From assembly GCA_016617855.1 (NCBI GenBank), contig JAECUM010016683.1, positions 1 through 64,000 of the forward strand: a DNA stretch of 64,000 nt, in the 5' to 3' direction. Source of the DNA: Megalonaias nervosa (taxonomy: Eukaryota > Mollusca > Bivalvia > Unionida > Unionidae). Below are positions 53,601 through 58,150 of the stretch, in pieces (positions within the stretch are counted from its first letter, which is position 1; every line of letters begins with the position of its first letter). The notes under the pieces are model-generated. The model did not search any database. It was not told the DNA's origin and was given only the letters and a program-made list of their open reading frames with translations. The position numbers were made by a program, and so were the translations under genes.

Positions 53601-54022
53601 CTTGCTTTAAGGTAGTATACTCTATGGCTGCCATGGACAACGTTATAATAGATGCTGTATCTGAAAAACAAAGTTAAACCCAATTGTAAACCAATGCTCA
53701 TGCTAACAGTCAGGACTCACTGATCGATTAAAGACATAATCAATCCACAAATTCCAGTTCCTTTCTATAATTTTTTTATTTTAAAACGTAAAGTGAGGCA
53801 TAATATTTTAAATAGTAGTCTATCAATACCTGTGGGTTTTTTTGAATGCATAATGATATAGTGTGATTCCATATAAACTTACCTCAATTCCACATTTGGC
53901 AAAATATATTATGTCAGATATATGGAATTCTTTTTTAAAATCTACTCCACTGAAGTCAATCTCAGAAAATTTAATCCCTTCAAATGCTGAAAGTGAGATG
54001 TCCCTCTCAATAAGGTGGCGTT
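3916..54022 (-). CDS. GPAT3/4: Glycerol-3-phosphate acyltransferase 3/4-like gene, partial (nine internal exons)
   Basis: The family acylates glycerol-3-phosphate with acyl-CoA to lysophosphatidate at the endoplasmic reticulum, the first step of triacylglycerol and phospholipid synthesis. Nine minus-strand exons were joined by hand: 53883-54022, 47876-47918, 45536-45590, 37713-37778, 27574-27648, 14978-15058, 6896-6986, 6454-6569, 3916-3971. All introns are GT-AG and all phases fit, giving 240 complete codons without a stop. In order they encode an acidic N-terminal cytosolic stretch, the WNLLTRT segment, two hydrophobic segments, and acyltransferase block I (NHTSPID, the H-x4-D catalytic pair), the block with WFERSE, and FPEG. 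These match the GPAT3/GPAT4 family in order and spacing as I know it. GPAT3 and GPAT4 cannot be told apart safely. The start exon and the exons after FPEG are missing from the window. Recognition is by memory of the family, not by a search. Confidence 0.95.
3972..6453. other. GPAT intron h-i
   Basis: A 2482-base intron. Apart from the dispersed repeat near 5615-5840 it holds AT-rich sequence with no recognisable gene. A splice-like stretch at 4405-4463 on the minus strand does not fit the protein. Confidence 0.6.
5615..5840. repeat. Dispersed repeat, copy 1
   Basis: Shares tatccttactg, cttgtcactttgataat, attattacc and gatgacaa..agct in the same order with 26840-27060, both in the same orientation. 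Divergent, with small indels. Class unknown. Confidence 0.6.
6454..6569 (-). CDS. GPAT3/4: GPAT3/4-like exon h (substrate-binding blocks)
   Basis: A 116-base exon encoding VGQSHGGFLGIIMRAMARAT followed by SHIWFERSEVKDRHLVAK. The VGQ.HGG start and the WFERSEVKDRHLVAKR run are hallmark sequences of GPAT3/4. The intron to exon g is only 326 bases, by far the shortest here. Confidence 0.97.
6896..6986 (-). CDS. GPAT3/4: GPAT3/4-like exon g (catalytic block I, NHTSPID)
   Basis: A 91-base exon encoding ENRAKNGICVANHTSPIDVI and the following LLSGDNCYAM. NHTSPID holds the catalytic histidine and aspartate of the glycerolipid acyltransferase H-x4-D motif, both intact. Acceptor ctctttttcag, donor gtaagt. 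Confidence 0.97.
7250..7690. repeat. Satellite-like repeat, about three units
   Basis: Units read: ccattttcatttaggaccaa, ctagacatcataagaagtct, tttagtgaaaacc, a variable stretch, gtagcaacaagattttcaa, gatggctgccatggtggcca, tattgg..gtcagat. The three units here are divergent. The same repeat recurs at 9105-9350, 11270-12760, 49930-50065 and 52975-53245. Confidence 0.8.
7691..8360. other. GPAT intron f-g, unassigned part
   Basis: AT-rich intron sequence. I see no gene or recognisable repeat. Confidence 0.5.
8365..8911. repeat. Direct repeat pair, about 50 bases, spaced 495
   Basis: Positions 8365-8415 and 8861-8911 both read ttttgaaaggctgtatcaca followed by ctca, a variable tract, and gtgcatgggtaaaag. 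They are in the same orientation. It may be a local duplication or the two ends of an undescribed repeat. Confidence 0.65.
9105..9350. repeat. Satellite-like repeat, two units
   Basis: Two units of the family described at 7250, here close to consensus with gatggctgccatggtggcca followed by tactgg and gtcagattggcacc. Confidence 0.8.
9701..10852 (-). mobile_element. DIRS-like retrotransposon copy D1 (3' part only)
   Basis: Element 3' terminus at 9701 (agtaaattatgtttctc..aatacttacc) with the internal complementary region at about 9945-10040, then the tyrosine recombinase fragment to 10852. The coding part is cut off where a fragment of a gypsy-type LTR begins. RT, RNase H and gag are absent. Confidence 0.8.
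10197..10819 (-). pseudogene. Tyrosine recombinase C-terminal fragment of DIRS copy D1
   Basis: The family integrates circular DNA by phosphotyrosine strand exchange. Open from 10819 to 10466 (117 residues), with MQFHSDRLV, QTGFIVKNRLPS and DITPQELGTWLEGVIKSAY in the order found in DIRS recombinases. Beyond the stop the homology continues to KIQAVSTSVAFEHN. There the family arginine of the H-x-x-R box appears as Gln, and the tyrosine of the terminal SFYL-type motif falls at a stop codon. It is therefore very likely dead. Confidence 0.8.
10853..11045 (-). repeat. Fragment of a gypsy-type LTR
   Basis: Reverse-complement match to 33605-33790 of the LTR at 33044-34004. Shared blocks include caaaagtgct, cattcttggaaa/ccaagaatg, gagacttggattta and gatcacaataatacaa. 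The two edges abut the truncated D1 copy. Confidence 0.8.
11270..12760. repeat. Satellite-like array, about eleven divergent units
   Basis: Starts of the ccattttcatttaggaccaa block lie near 11325, 11440, 11585, 11690, 11800, 12010, 12160, 12300, 12430, 12580 and 12700, so the period is roughly 115-160 bases. Each unit carries tttagtgaaaacc and caagatggcc..ggccat blocks. The 151-residue open frame at 12058-12513 is an accident of the repeat. Confidence 0.85.
12761..13396. other. GPAT intron f-g, unassigned part
   Basis: AT-rich intron. I see no gene or clear repeat. Confidence 0.5.
13397..14500 (-). mobile_element. DIRS-like copy D2 (second subfamily, 3' part)
   Basis: Terminus atgtttcttcagtaatactt at 13403 onward, with aataccttaggagaataagt in the internal complementary region (about 13668-13760). 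It closely parallels D6 at 35551 and differs from D1/D3/D7, so two subfamilies exist. The part after 13800 matches the post-recombinase region; RT and RNase H are missing. The ggatttggtgccaat at 14477-14491 is an inverted match to the terminal arm (near 13560), perhaps part of the other end. Confidence 0.7.
14614..14700 (+). mobile_element. Possible hAT-type terminal fragment
   Basis: Starts caggtgtcggcaatctatgg followed by cacgcatgcc, which resembles the CAGGGGTCGGCAACCTATGG start of some non-autonomous hAT elements. The other end and the 8-base target duplication were not found, so this is tentative. Confidence 0.35.
14978..15058 (-). CDS. GPAT3/4: GPAT3/4-like exon f
   Basis: An 81-base exon encoding TMNKRMTLMSSRILCRAVSG and VVNFHN, corresponding to the RICVRALSG..YH part of the family just before block I. 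The phase requires the acceptor at ttcaagag|aacc rather than the AG two bases upstream, so the exon start rests on the reading frame. Confidence 0.9.
15059..16398. other. GPAT intron e-f, unassigned part
   Basis: Mostly non-repetitive intron sequence. It contains one E-box-like ggtcacgtgat near 15637 but no recognisable gene. Confidence 0.5.
16399..16554. repeat. Long foldback hairpin (MITE-like)
   Basis: Two arms of about 64 bases, 16400-16464 and 16488-16553, are nearly perfect inverted copies (ggattaaatgatcatggttg at one end, caaccatgatcatttaatcc at the other) around a loop of roughly 23 bases. The flanks are TA-rich (ttata..tatag). It is either a foldback/MITE transposon or a source of double-stranded RNA. 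Confidence 0.9.
16975..17061 (+). repeat. 35-base minisatellite, about 2.5 units
   Basis: Units start agtgcctttggacgcctcta, agcacctttggacacctcta and agcaccttttgacgcct, at 16975, 17010 and 17045. Confidence 0.8.
17060..17310. promoter_or_regulatory. CpG-rich unique segment, possible regulatory element
   Basis: About a dozen CpG dinucleotides in 250 bases inside otherwise CpG-poor intron. Visible motifs: cattggtggg (inverted CCAAT), ttacgtcag (CRE-like) at about 17157 and cacatg (E-box). A short open frame follows on the plus strand but is not recognised. Function is inferred only from composition. Confidence 0.35.
17311..18265. other. GPAT intron e-f, unassigned part
   Basis: AT-rich intron with a short ggatgga/cggatga tract near 17905. 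No gene seen. Confidence 0.5.
18266..19650. mobile_element. Non-autonomous TA-flanked DNA transposon, copy 1
   Basis: The ends are inverted repeats: CACCTCTCCCTCAATAACT at the left and, reading in from the right, CACCACTCCCTTGATTACT. Both ends are flanked by TA (18264-18265 and 19651-19652). The subterminal accgcactataagcgagggc and gttataagtgggttcgcgag blocks look like pogo/Tigger-type ends. No transposase frame is seen in 1385 bases. A second copy in the same orientation lies at 48170-49552. Confidence 0.8.
19780..20010. repeat. TGACCTTTGACC-type repeat, two copies
   Basis: Same family as 3165-3580. Each copy has an exact tgacctttgacc (19790-19801 and 19932-19943) followed by ccccaagtgcaagccat-like sequence. 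The 12-mer equals a DR1 nuclear-receptor response element read on the other strand. Confidence 0.85.
20432..20520 (-). repeat. D3 3' inverted terminal repeat
   Basis: Begins taagtaaattatctttctcc and contains gaggaatattagcctgctac. It pairs with 26200-26281 as inverted copy. Confidence 0.85.
20685..20785 (-). other. D3 internal complementary region (ICR)
   Basis: Two abutted halves: gggtaagtattctcgaagaa..cataattta, complementary to the 3' outer end, and tttctccttcaaatacgttc..caatcacatta, complementary to the 5' outer end. In DIRS-1 such a region lets the ends be completed on a circular intermediate. Confidence 0.85.
21126..22354 (-). pseudogene. D3 tyrosine recombinase and RNase H-recombinase linker, broken
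   Basis: Open from 22354 to 21614 (246 residues). The N-terminal part has FASPPTVLILKITQKL, typical of the segment between RNase H and recombinase in DIRS polyproteins, and near residue 220 FLIALASACRVREMHV, which matches recombinase box I with its arginine. Continuing frames at 21498-21680 (FIAQHRLPS) and 21126-21350 (HQIRVAS) carry later parts, including the H-x-x-R box with His and Arg present. At least two frame breaks separate them. Confidence 0.8.
22626..22844 (-). pseudogene. D3 RNase H fragment
   Basis: The 72-residue frame contains WSDNPVVVTYLLKQEGTRSL, which matches the DNT/S-VVAY-KQGGTRS signature of DIRS RNase H. The aspartate is present; the upstream and downstream parts are in other frames or interrupted. 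Confidence 0.8.
22965..23835 (-). pseudogene. D3 reverse transcriptase, degenerate
   Basis: Fragments in order: METVRSIHLCVRWGEYAVSL at 23510-23770 (fingers), the sequence after YQFILPFGLHIIP near 23440, the active-site box at 23356-23367 and the connection region at 22965-23360 (LDHLGLFVNWK, YYMAVDLIMLGCLF). The box reads YIDG where the family has YLDD, so the second catalytic aspartate is lost. A frameshift lies at the same place. Confidence 0.8.
23850..25460 (-). pseudogene. D3 gag-like region with an internal tandem duplication
   Basis: Expected gag position of the element. No zinc knuckle or other motif is readable; the sequence is broken. Two units of roughly 270 bases (about 24640-24900 and 24920-25170) repeat the blocks tggtgcagttatcactggta, ggcctggatg.acagacagat, ttctca and ggctggacc. 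The stretch 25240-25340 is shared with D7 (44840-44930), including gacatgtggggg. Confidence 0.55.
26200..26281 (-). repeat. D3 5' inverted terminal repeat
   Basis: Reads gagatagcaggccaatattc, cctaatgtgatgtgattggg, gaacgtattcggagaaat; the inverse of the 3' terminus at 20432-20520. Confidence 0.85.
26282..27573. repeat. Intron with dispersed repeat copy 2
   Basis: Positions 26840-27060 repeat 5615-5840. The part 27290-27420, with a run like ctggtccagtggatttgaga, resembles another widely spread molluscan-type repeat. The rest is unassigned. Confidence 0.5.
27574..27648 (-). CDS. GPAT3/4: GPAT3/4-like exon e (second membrane segment)
   Basis: A 75-base exon encoding VTLCTLGLACLVISTTLIGY and LKDGE. 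The STTLIGYL end matches the GTTLVG/GTTVVGYL segment of the family. The acceptor region is unusual because a DIRS-like terminal repeat begins about 22 bases upstream of it. Confidence 0.93.
27671..28870 (-). mobile_element. DIRS-like terminal remnant D4
   Basis: Only the 3' end is present: ttttagtaaattatgtttct at 27671 and the inverted arm gactgggtaagtattctcag near 28832. Between about 27960 and 28690 the sequence does not match the other copies and may be an insertion. The terminus begins 22 bases from exon e. Confidence 0.65.
29047..29190. repeat. Compound (GT)n-(GA)n-(GT)n microsatellite
   Basis: Alternating tracts of GT, GA with a few AAGA interruptions, and GT again. Frames on both strands through it are artefacts. 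Confidence 0.95.
29704..30307 (-). pseudogene. D5 RNase H and linker fragments
   Basis: 30116-30307 contains DNSLEENNLVKQGGTKSPKL, the DNT..KQGGTRS signature of DIRS RNase H. 29704-29946 contains KIILITPLRWDNSFVTDL, the segment seen as MILIAPFRWDKTWVTDL in D3. They are separated by stops. Confidence 0.75.
30515..30785 (-). mobile_element. tRNA-derived SINE S1
   Basis: The tRNA-like head is at 30700-30775 on the minus strand, with ggttagagcgtctgcctcgg and a B-box gggttcaaaccc complement at 30710-30720. The body to 30515 is shared with the copy at 51715-51968 (atgtctagcactgg..catc, accag.ccaaccagtccta, acactaacctcttaatgct). Inserted in D5. Confidence 0.85.
33044..34004 (+). repeat. Gypsy-type LTR inserted in D5
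   Basis: Shares ctagggaaatacattatttg and acaaagcatgttg with the 3' end of the LTRs at 1223 and 45644, and its start atgcatatttaatttgcatt..gtttgtttgct with the start of the LTR at 45644 (read on its strand). Ends are eroded and no clear target duplication is visible. No internal region follows, so it is solo or truncated. Confidence 0.75.
34951..35550. other. GPAT intron d-e, unassigned part
   Basis: AT-rich sequence between D5 and D6. No gene seen. Confidence 0.5.
35551..37093 (-). mobile_element. DIRS-like copy D6, internally deleted with both ends
   Basis: 3' terminus atgtttcttcatgaatactt at 35561, internal complementary region at 35812-35915 and recombinase remnants at 36000-36900, of the D2 subfamily. 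At 37060-37093 gaatgggtattttattcaaa followed by gaagaaa is an inverted match to the 3' end and is read as the 5' terminus. Length only 1.54 kb: gag, RT and RNase H are gone. Confidence 0.65.
37094..37712. other. GPAT intron d-e, end next to exon d
   Basis: Unassigned AT-rich intron sequence. Confidence 0.5.
37713..37778 (-). CDS. GPAT3/4: GPAT3/4-like exon d (membrane segment)
   Basis: A 66-base exon encoding WRLTVLYCIGCFVRYCLLLP and FR, a hydrophobic stretch that matches the membrane segment preceding the acyltransferase domain. Acceptor tttactttacag, donor gtaagt. Confidence 0.93.
37779..40540. other. GPAT intron c-d, part without identified element
   Basis: AT-rich. On the minus strand 38247-39300 there are coding-like stretches broken by stops (for example RARQVGTITAFTDEELKSM near 38300-38365 and NFVTIKASSHFQPPVILLHN near 38930-38990), perhaps a decayed unknown mobile-element protein. 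Not assigned to any family. Confidence 0.35.
41068..41636 (-). pseudogene. D7 tyrosine recombinase fragments
   Basis: 41397-41636 holds QLDFIVKSRLRSIAN. 41068-41367 holds ITANKIRAILASIAFEWN and GWHMHSTFLGFYLHD, the two C-terminal catalytic boxes. The arginine and the terminal tyrosine are present; the first histidine of H-x-x-R is Asn. This is the best preserved recombinase C-terminus in the window, though split from the N-terminal part by frameshifts. Confidence 0.82.
42118..42739 (-). pseudogene. D7 RNase H and linker fragments
   Basis: 42548-42739 holds PNMLDNSVVVEKQGEGGEIT (RNase H DNSVVV..KQGG). 42394-42633 holds VQIRHISGRHNVRPSHVN, like the ARHIPGRHNV-DxLSR end of DIRS RNase H. 42118-42366 holds HPTVLLLKIIKN and VILIVPIRWDKTW of the linker. 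Confidence 0.8.
43112..43462 (-). pseudogene. D7 reverse transcriptase N-terminal fragment
   Basis: 116 residues with GLYSRLFLVPKTIRNLKLVI, then KMEMKKSVLLWLKKDEFALS and LDLYNTYFHVPIH, the DIRS-type RT fingers motifs (FYSRLF-VPK, KMES, SLDL-DAYFHIPIH). The YLDD box lies downstream in a broken stretch. Family aspartate positions are partly changed (DAYFH reads NTYFH). Confidence 0.85.
44131..44928 (-). pseudogene. D7 gag-like region
   Basis: Two frames (44131-44397 and 44653-44928) in the position of gag. No motif recognised. The second shares DNA with D3 near 25240-25340. Confidence 0.5.
45536..45590 (-). CDS. GPAT3/4: GPAT3/4-like exon c (WNLLTRT segment)
   Basis: A 55-base exon encoding ELKYWNLLTRTDKGYHFV with split codons at both ends; the phase joins exon b (GA|G..AA) and exon d (AG|C, Ser). 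The WNLLTRT motif is strongly conserved in the family. It lies in a unique island of about 190 bases between the end of a DIRS-like element and a solo LTR. Confidence 0.93.
45644..46530 (-). repeat. Solo LTR of a gypsy-type element with target duplication
   Basis: On the plus strand it starts TGTTACGTG and ends CATAACA. It is flanked by ctgg on both sides (45640-45643 and 46531-46534). The element strand is minus, judged from the shared polyadenylation block acaaagcttgttgt and tagggaaataaattatttg at its minus-strand 3' end. No internal element sequence. It lies 53 bases upstream of GPAT exon c. Confidence 0.88.
46535..47875. other. GPAT intron b-c, unassigned part
   Basis: AT-rich intron. 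Around 47420-47560 there is a cluster of gggg/cccc-rich sequence (actgggggaggttccccaaa) that may be part of another repeat. No gene seen. Confidence 0.4.
47876..47918 (-). CDS. GPAT3/4: GPAT3/4-like exon b
   Basis: A 43-base microexon-sized exon encoding AVIEDDVTKCFTGA plus one base. It continues exon a in phase 0 and matches the DDEVTKRFS segment of the family. The acceptor is a good pyrimidine-rich ttttcag and the donor is gtatga. Confidence 0.9.
48170..49552. mobile_element. Non-autonomous TA-flanked DNA transposon, copy 2
   Basis: Colinear with 18266-19650: shared blocks include acagtgaaacttctt.tcat, tgcatttatgatgattacac, ttctta.ttaaaagttg and aattttgatcgcaatttt. Left end cctctcccttcataatttg, right end aagttattgagggactgttg. 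Ends are more eroded than in copy 1. Confidence 0.75.
49566..49607. repeat. (CA)n microsatellite
   Basis: Interrupted CA repeat directly after the end of DNA transposon copy 2. Confidence 0.9.
49930..50065. repeat. Satellite-like repeat, single unit
   Basis: Matches the unit of 11270-12760: acatgtctgattggcacctt, ttttcatttacagccaatca, cctactattatccattcaga, agaagta. Confidence 0.65.
50340..50696. repeat. Two (GA)n microsatellites
   Basis: Tracts at 50340-50386 and 50652-50696, each followed by similar sequence (cagtgtgcaag), so the pair is probably a duplicated segment of about 310 bases. Confidence 0.85.
50700..51714. other. GPAT intron a-b, unassigned part
   Basis: No recognised repeat or gene. 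An 81-residue plus-strand frame at 51073-51318 has no recognisable motif. Confidence 0.4.
51715..51968 (-). mobile_element. tRNA-derived SINE S2
   Basis: Head at 51890-51968 on the minus strand with B-box ggttcaaacc (51905-51914) and gttagagggtccgcctcaga. Body shared with S1 at 30515-30785. Confidence 0.85.
51969..52974. other. GPAT intron a-b, unassigned part
   Basis: Contains three loosely similar segments (near 52060, 52360 and 52640) with tgtttgaaat.tgaac.ttc, spaced about 300 bases, suggesting an old tandem repeat. Confidence 0.45.
52975..53245. repeat. Satellite-like repeat, two units
   Basis: Blocks ttaagatggccatcac, ggatgtcagactggcacc, tttcatttatgaccaactag, cttttattgaaaatacc and gactatccatta match the family at 11270-12760. 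Confidence 0.75.
53505..53665. mobile_element. Possible Tigger-like DNA transposon remnant
   Basis: cccctcactatagggccctt followed by cattatagcatgt..gttataaggtgg has the CCCTCNNTATAG..TATAA look of Tigger/pogo-type ends. No partner end was found. Confidence 0.3.
53883..54022 (-). CDS. GPAT3/4: GPAT3/4-like exon a (N-terminal cytosolic region)
   Basis: This 140-base exon starts with two bases of a split codon and encodes 46 residues, ending HISDIIYFAKCGIE, which aligns with the ELSDIFYF segment of the vertebrate family. The acceptor is ctgttgcag and the donor is gtaagt. The upstream coding exon (start methionine and first membrane segment) was looked for up to 64000 and not recognised. Confidence 0.9.
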
Positions 54023-55502
54023 CTGCAACAGAATAAGTGTATTCTAAAAATAATTTGAAGACTACTTCTTACTGCACCAAACAAGTTTTTGTTCTTTGGG
54101 AATTCATCTCCAAAAATATGAAAGATAAGGCAAACAATATTTTTAAAAATCCTGCTCAGAAAGTTTTAGCACTCACATCCAAAGTGTGTTAGGGAAGCTG
54201 AAAACTTTATAAATAAAGATATCCCAAGCAAAATAGTAAATCCTTCAACTCTGATAATTTAAATTGATAAATAAAGTCGATTGTCAAAAATTCTGTTTGC
54301 TCACTTCATAATTTTTCCTTCAAATTTTGTAGAACTACAAATTTATCTGGTGCCAATGTATCAAACTCTATTCAACAAAAACTTCAGGAATAAAACATGA
54401 TTTATTCCTTACAGCATTCATAAATATTGGGGAGTAACATCTGCACTTGCCAAAAGTGAAAACCTTAGTTGTGCTAATCTTTGTCGATTCATAACCTTAT
54501 AGGTATTTGTTCAATGATAACATATCTGCCAATTAAGCATTAAAGTGACTTGAGATTTTTATTTCCTCTATTTAGCATTTTCATGTTTGATTAGTGACTT
54601 CTGTTTAAGTGGCAACATGGCATTGCTATATACTTCCACATGCTTACAAATGGTTCAGTTATTGAAATGCTGAATAAAGGAATGGATTCTAGGACAGCAA
54701 ATATGAGACATTACTATCACCATCAGCGAGGAATCTATCATTTACATGTAGTCTAACTATTATATTATTGAGGTAAACATCCTCTTTTAAATGTATAATA
54801 AAAACTGGCCATATCTTGACAGTATACTGTATGCTATAACTTAGCAAATAACAGAGGATCATTGAACACAATTTTACTGTACTGGCAAGGGGGCGAATTC
54901 CTAATTTATTGACAAACTACAATATAAAGCAATCAATTACAAAAATATTGTATTCAAAGGCAAACATAAGTTGCAACTTAATTTGTTGCAAACATAAATC
55001 AGGACTCTAACCATCTGGTTTGGTGTGTGTGTCTATATACACACATATACAAAAATGTACTCTCAAAATTATATTTTGGAAAATCAACACTTAGTTTACA
55101 GATTTTAACAAATTTTAAACTTAAATAAATTCTTTGTTTAATTCTCCACATGTGTGAACATTGTATTCTCTATGATTTGTACACTGCTGCAATATACCAT
55201 TGGTTCTCATATTAACTGCTGGAGGTGGGGTTCTAGAACTGTAATCCCATACTGACTAAAAGTTTCCAGTTATTTAGAAAACCCCATTTTTTTCAAATGG
55301 GAGGTGGGATTTCCCCACCAATTTTATATTTCCAGAACAGCAATGGCTACCTGATAAAGAACAAGTAACTGCATCATATTTTATGTTCACAGCTTTAGAT
55401 TTTACTGTAATTCTACATTTACTTAGATCAAGGAAACTGAACTAGTGGAATGATCGTTTAAAGCTCATTCAACACACAACATCTATATATAAGAAAGCAA
55501 AT
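54023..55502. other. Intron upstream of GPAT exon a
   Basis: AT-rich. No upstream coding exon of GPAT recognised here, and no clear repeat. Confidence 0.5.
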
Positions 55503-56765
55503 ATTTTGATAAATGTTTCTCCACGAATGCTTACCCAATTACATTACGTTAGGAATATTAGCCTGCTACCTCGTAAATTCAGCCCAACTAAAAGACAAAA
55601 TAAAAATCATCTTTCTCTGTCTGTATCAACAAAGGGCAATAATTCTTGCCAATTACATCCCCTTGGCACCACCAGGTGTAGCTAGATTTTAGCTGAGCGA
55701 GATACTAACAAGGATGCTCACATGGTGAGGTGGTTGGGAGGGTTTTTAAGTAATGTGTTTGGGTAAGTATTTTTGGAGAAACTAATTTATTTAAAAATCT
55801 GCTTTCTCCTTCGAATACATTCCCCAATCACATTACGTTAGGAGAATAAGTAATAGAAGGAGGGGATGCTGAGCATCTGACCTCTACCTTGGGTATCCTT
55901 CAAAGGGAAGAACAGCTGAATTCCTCCATACAAATGATAACCCATTCTAATAACATAGCAATACAGAATGAGGTCACTTGACCTGTGACCCTAACATACA
56001 GTTAAGATGATAATTGGTATCTTCTTACCTACAAAATGTCACCAGCGAATCCAGTGAAGCTAACAGGCTGTGTTCATTGATCCAGTTGGGTCTGGTGGCA
56101 ATCTGTACTGCCGCCACTGGACCTACCAGATTTAAGGTTGCCTCTGCAATGCTAACTCTCTGTGATGAAGGCTCGAGAAGGTTGACTCTGCATGCCAGCC
56201 AACAGCTTCTATTATATCTCGGGTCAGAACGTTGCGTTTGAACCTGAGGCGCACAGAGATTACTCAAAACTCTGAGCAGTAATCTATGTGAGGCGACTCT
56301 GATCTGGTGAGATTCAAAGTACACCAAGCAAACAACCCACTTCAGTCACGAAGAAATGGTTTGAAGCATAATGTCCTGTGTTGTTGGTATGGCAAAAGTC
56401 CCTGAAAACACACCACAATCAAAGGTTCGAATTGTTTGTCTTGCAAGGCTGTCCTGGTAAGAGCCGAACATGTAGAAGAAGAGGACATTCCAGGTAGGGA
56501 AGGATCACAAATGACCTTGGATGCTGGAGAAGATTCAGGTTAGCAGAATCTTTATGGGCATATCTATCGCTAGAATGAGTAGATCAGTGACCTAGGACTT
56601 GTCCCATCGGAGAGGGGCTATCAGAATTATCTTGCCATTCTGACCCTGTAACTTCTGGATTATTTTCAGTATCAGCACCATGGGTGGGGAGGCTAATGCC
56701 CACAAACCTCCTAAATGATTAAGAGTGCATCCATGGCAAAAGCTTTTGGGTCTGGAACTGAAGAG
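55503..56765 (-). mobile_element. DIRS-like copy D8, 3' part with internal deletion
   Basis: 3' terminus gataaatgtttctccacgaa at 55508, internal complementary region at about 55750-55860 (gggtaagtatttttggagaa, tttctccttcgaatacattc). Recombinase C-terminal part at 56025-56327 (HQIRVASHRLLLRVLS) joins directly, near 56400-56430, to the linker segment at 56592-56765 (KIIQKLQGQNGKIILIAPLR). The middle of the recombinase is deleted. Closest in sequence to D3. Confidence 0.8.
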
Positions 56766-57970
56766 TAAAGATGACAACGGGTACCCACCCATTGATAATA
56801 ACCTGGATAATAACCGGGTACCCTTCAAAAAATGTTTTTTAAGTTAATATCGAGACAAAGAATAACGATTACAGTTTGTGACTCATGTCGTGTGTGCATT
56901 TATTCATCATCACAGGGGCTCGCATGGTTGCTTACAATTCACTTGTCATATTATATAATAATACAAGGGAGGACACTTCTCTCCTTTCTCATGCAACCTA
57001 TTTAGAATCAAAGCTGATACTACAAGCTAGACCATCCTAACTTCATTCCCGTCTATGGTTCGTACGCCATTTATCTCACAACTTTAATGCACTTGTTTTG
57101 AGATATTGATGACATTAACTGGGTCAATACCTTTCATCGACAGCAACAGTTAGTAGTGATTAAGAAATATTCGATGAAACAAAATTTAAGTACGTACAAC
57201 AATTCAAATAAAAGCACACACAATAGAAATGTCCAGTTTAACTAATGCCATTTTTGCCTTAAGTTTGTGGCACTGGAGTGAGTGTTAGCTGTTCAAGTCA
57301 GGGCCGCCGTTCACATTTTGTTTACTGGACTCTTTTTTATTAACAGGAATACCAAGACTGATATTTTCTGTCACGCCAAAGGCAACACAAAAACTTGGTT
57401 ACTGTAACATGCACTTCATATACCATGTTAGGAAAAATGAACGAAAACTTACAACTTTACAGAATGAAATTTTTCACTGAAATATTTAATTACAAGGGAA
57501 ATCTTTGTTATTTAATAACACTTTACAAAAATCTGATAAAAATTAACCATGCGTGTAAATATGGTAATTTTTGCATTAATTTTACAAGAAATAGTTCCAA
57601 GAAAACAGACAGGATTCTTGAATGTGAAACCACTTGTCATAGATTCATTTTATTATGATACTACATATGTAGCGGACCAGTCTAAACTGAAAATAAATGG
57701 GGCCAGGTATCATAAAAAATCGGGCTGTATCGATGTGACTGATGGATGTTATATGACTAAAACACGTTAGAGGAGAGGGATTTTGTTAAACTTAAAAACA
57801 TGTTGTACCGGCCATTGTTAAGGGATGAACCTTGGCAGGTCAAGGATACTACAACAGTCATCATTTGTGGACTTTACGACTATGCAAACATGAATGGAAT
57901 GCAAATGACATGCATAATGAACACATTTGAAATTCAAATGAAATTAAAATTTGGTCAAATTATCAGATTC
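56766..57970. other. Unassigned segment with two short plus-strand frames
   Basis: Non-repetitive by eye. Overlapping plus-strand frames lie at 57395-57658 and 57549-57770; the second starts with a hydrophobic MRVNMVIFALILQEIV stretch. Neither is recognised, and neither is supported by visible splice or promoter signals. Confidence 0.3.
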
Positions 57971-57971
57971 T

Positions 57972-58150
57972 GGATCCGTAGCACACTGGCAATGTGCTTG
58001 CTTTGCATCTCTGCAACCCCAGGTTCAATCCCTGGTTAGGAAGAATGCAAGCGTGACTGGTTGCCCATCCAAGTTTGGTGGCTTCTTCCAAATTTTCAGG
58101 TTTCATTCACTTCAGTGATCACATCATACCAACAATAGCCACTGAAAGTA
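57972..58150 (+). mobile_element. tRNA-derived SINE S3 (different family)
   Basis: A tRNA-like head with A-box-like gtagcacactgg (57978-57989) and B-box ggttcaatccc (58022-58032) is followed by a body unlike S1/S2. Opposite strand to S1 and S2. Confidence 0.75.

Noticed and set aside
57255..57380. Minus-strand FGV..SLGI stretch as a GPAT N-terminal exon
   Set aside because: Stops close upstream, no continuing similarity and the wrong context; likely coincidence.
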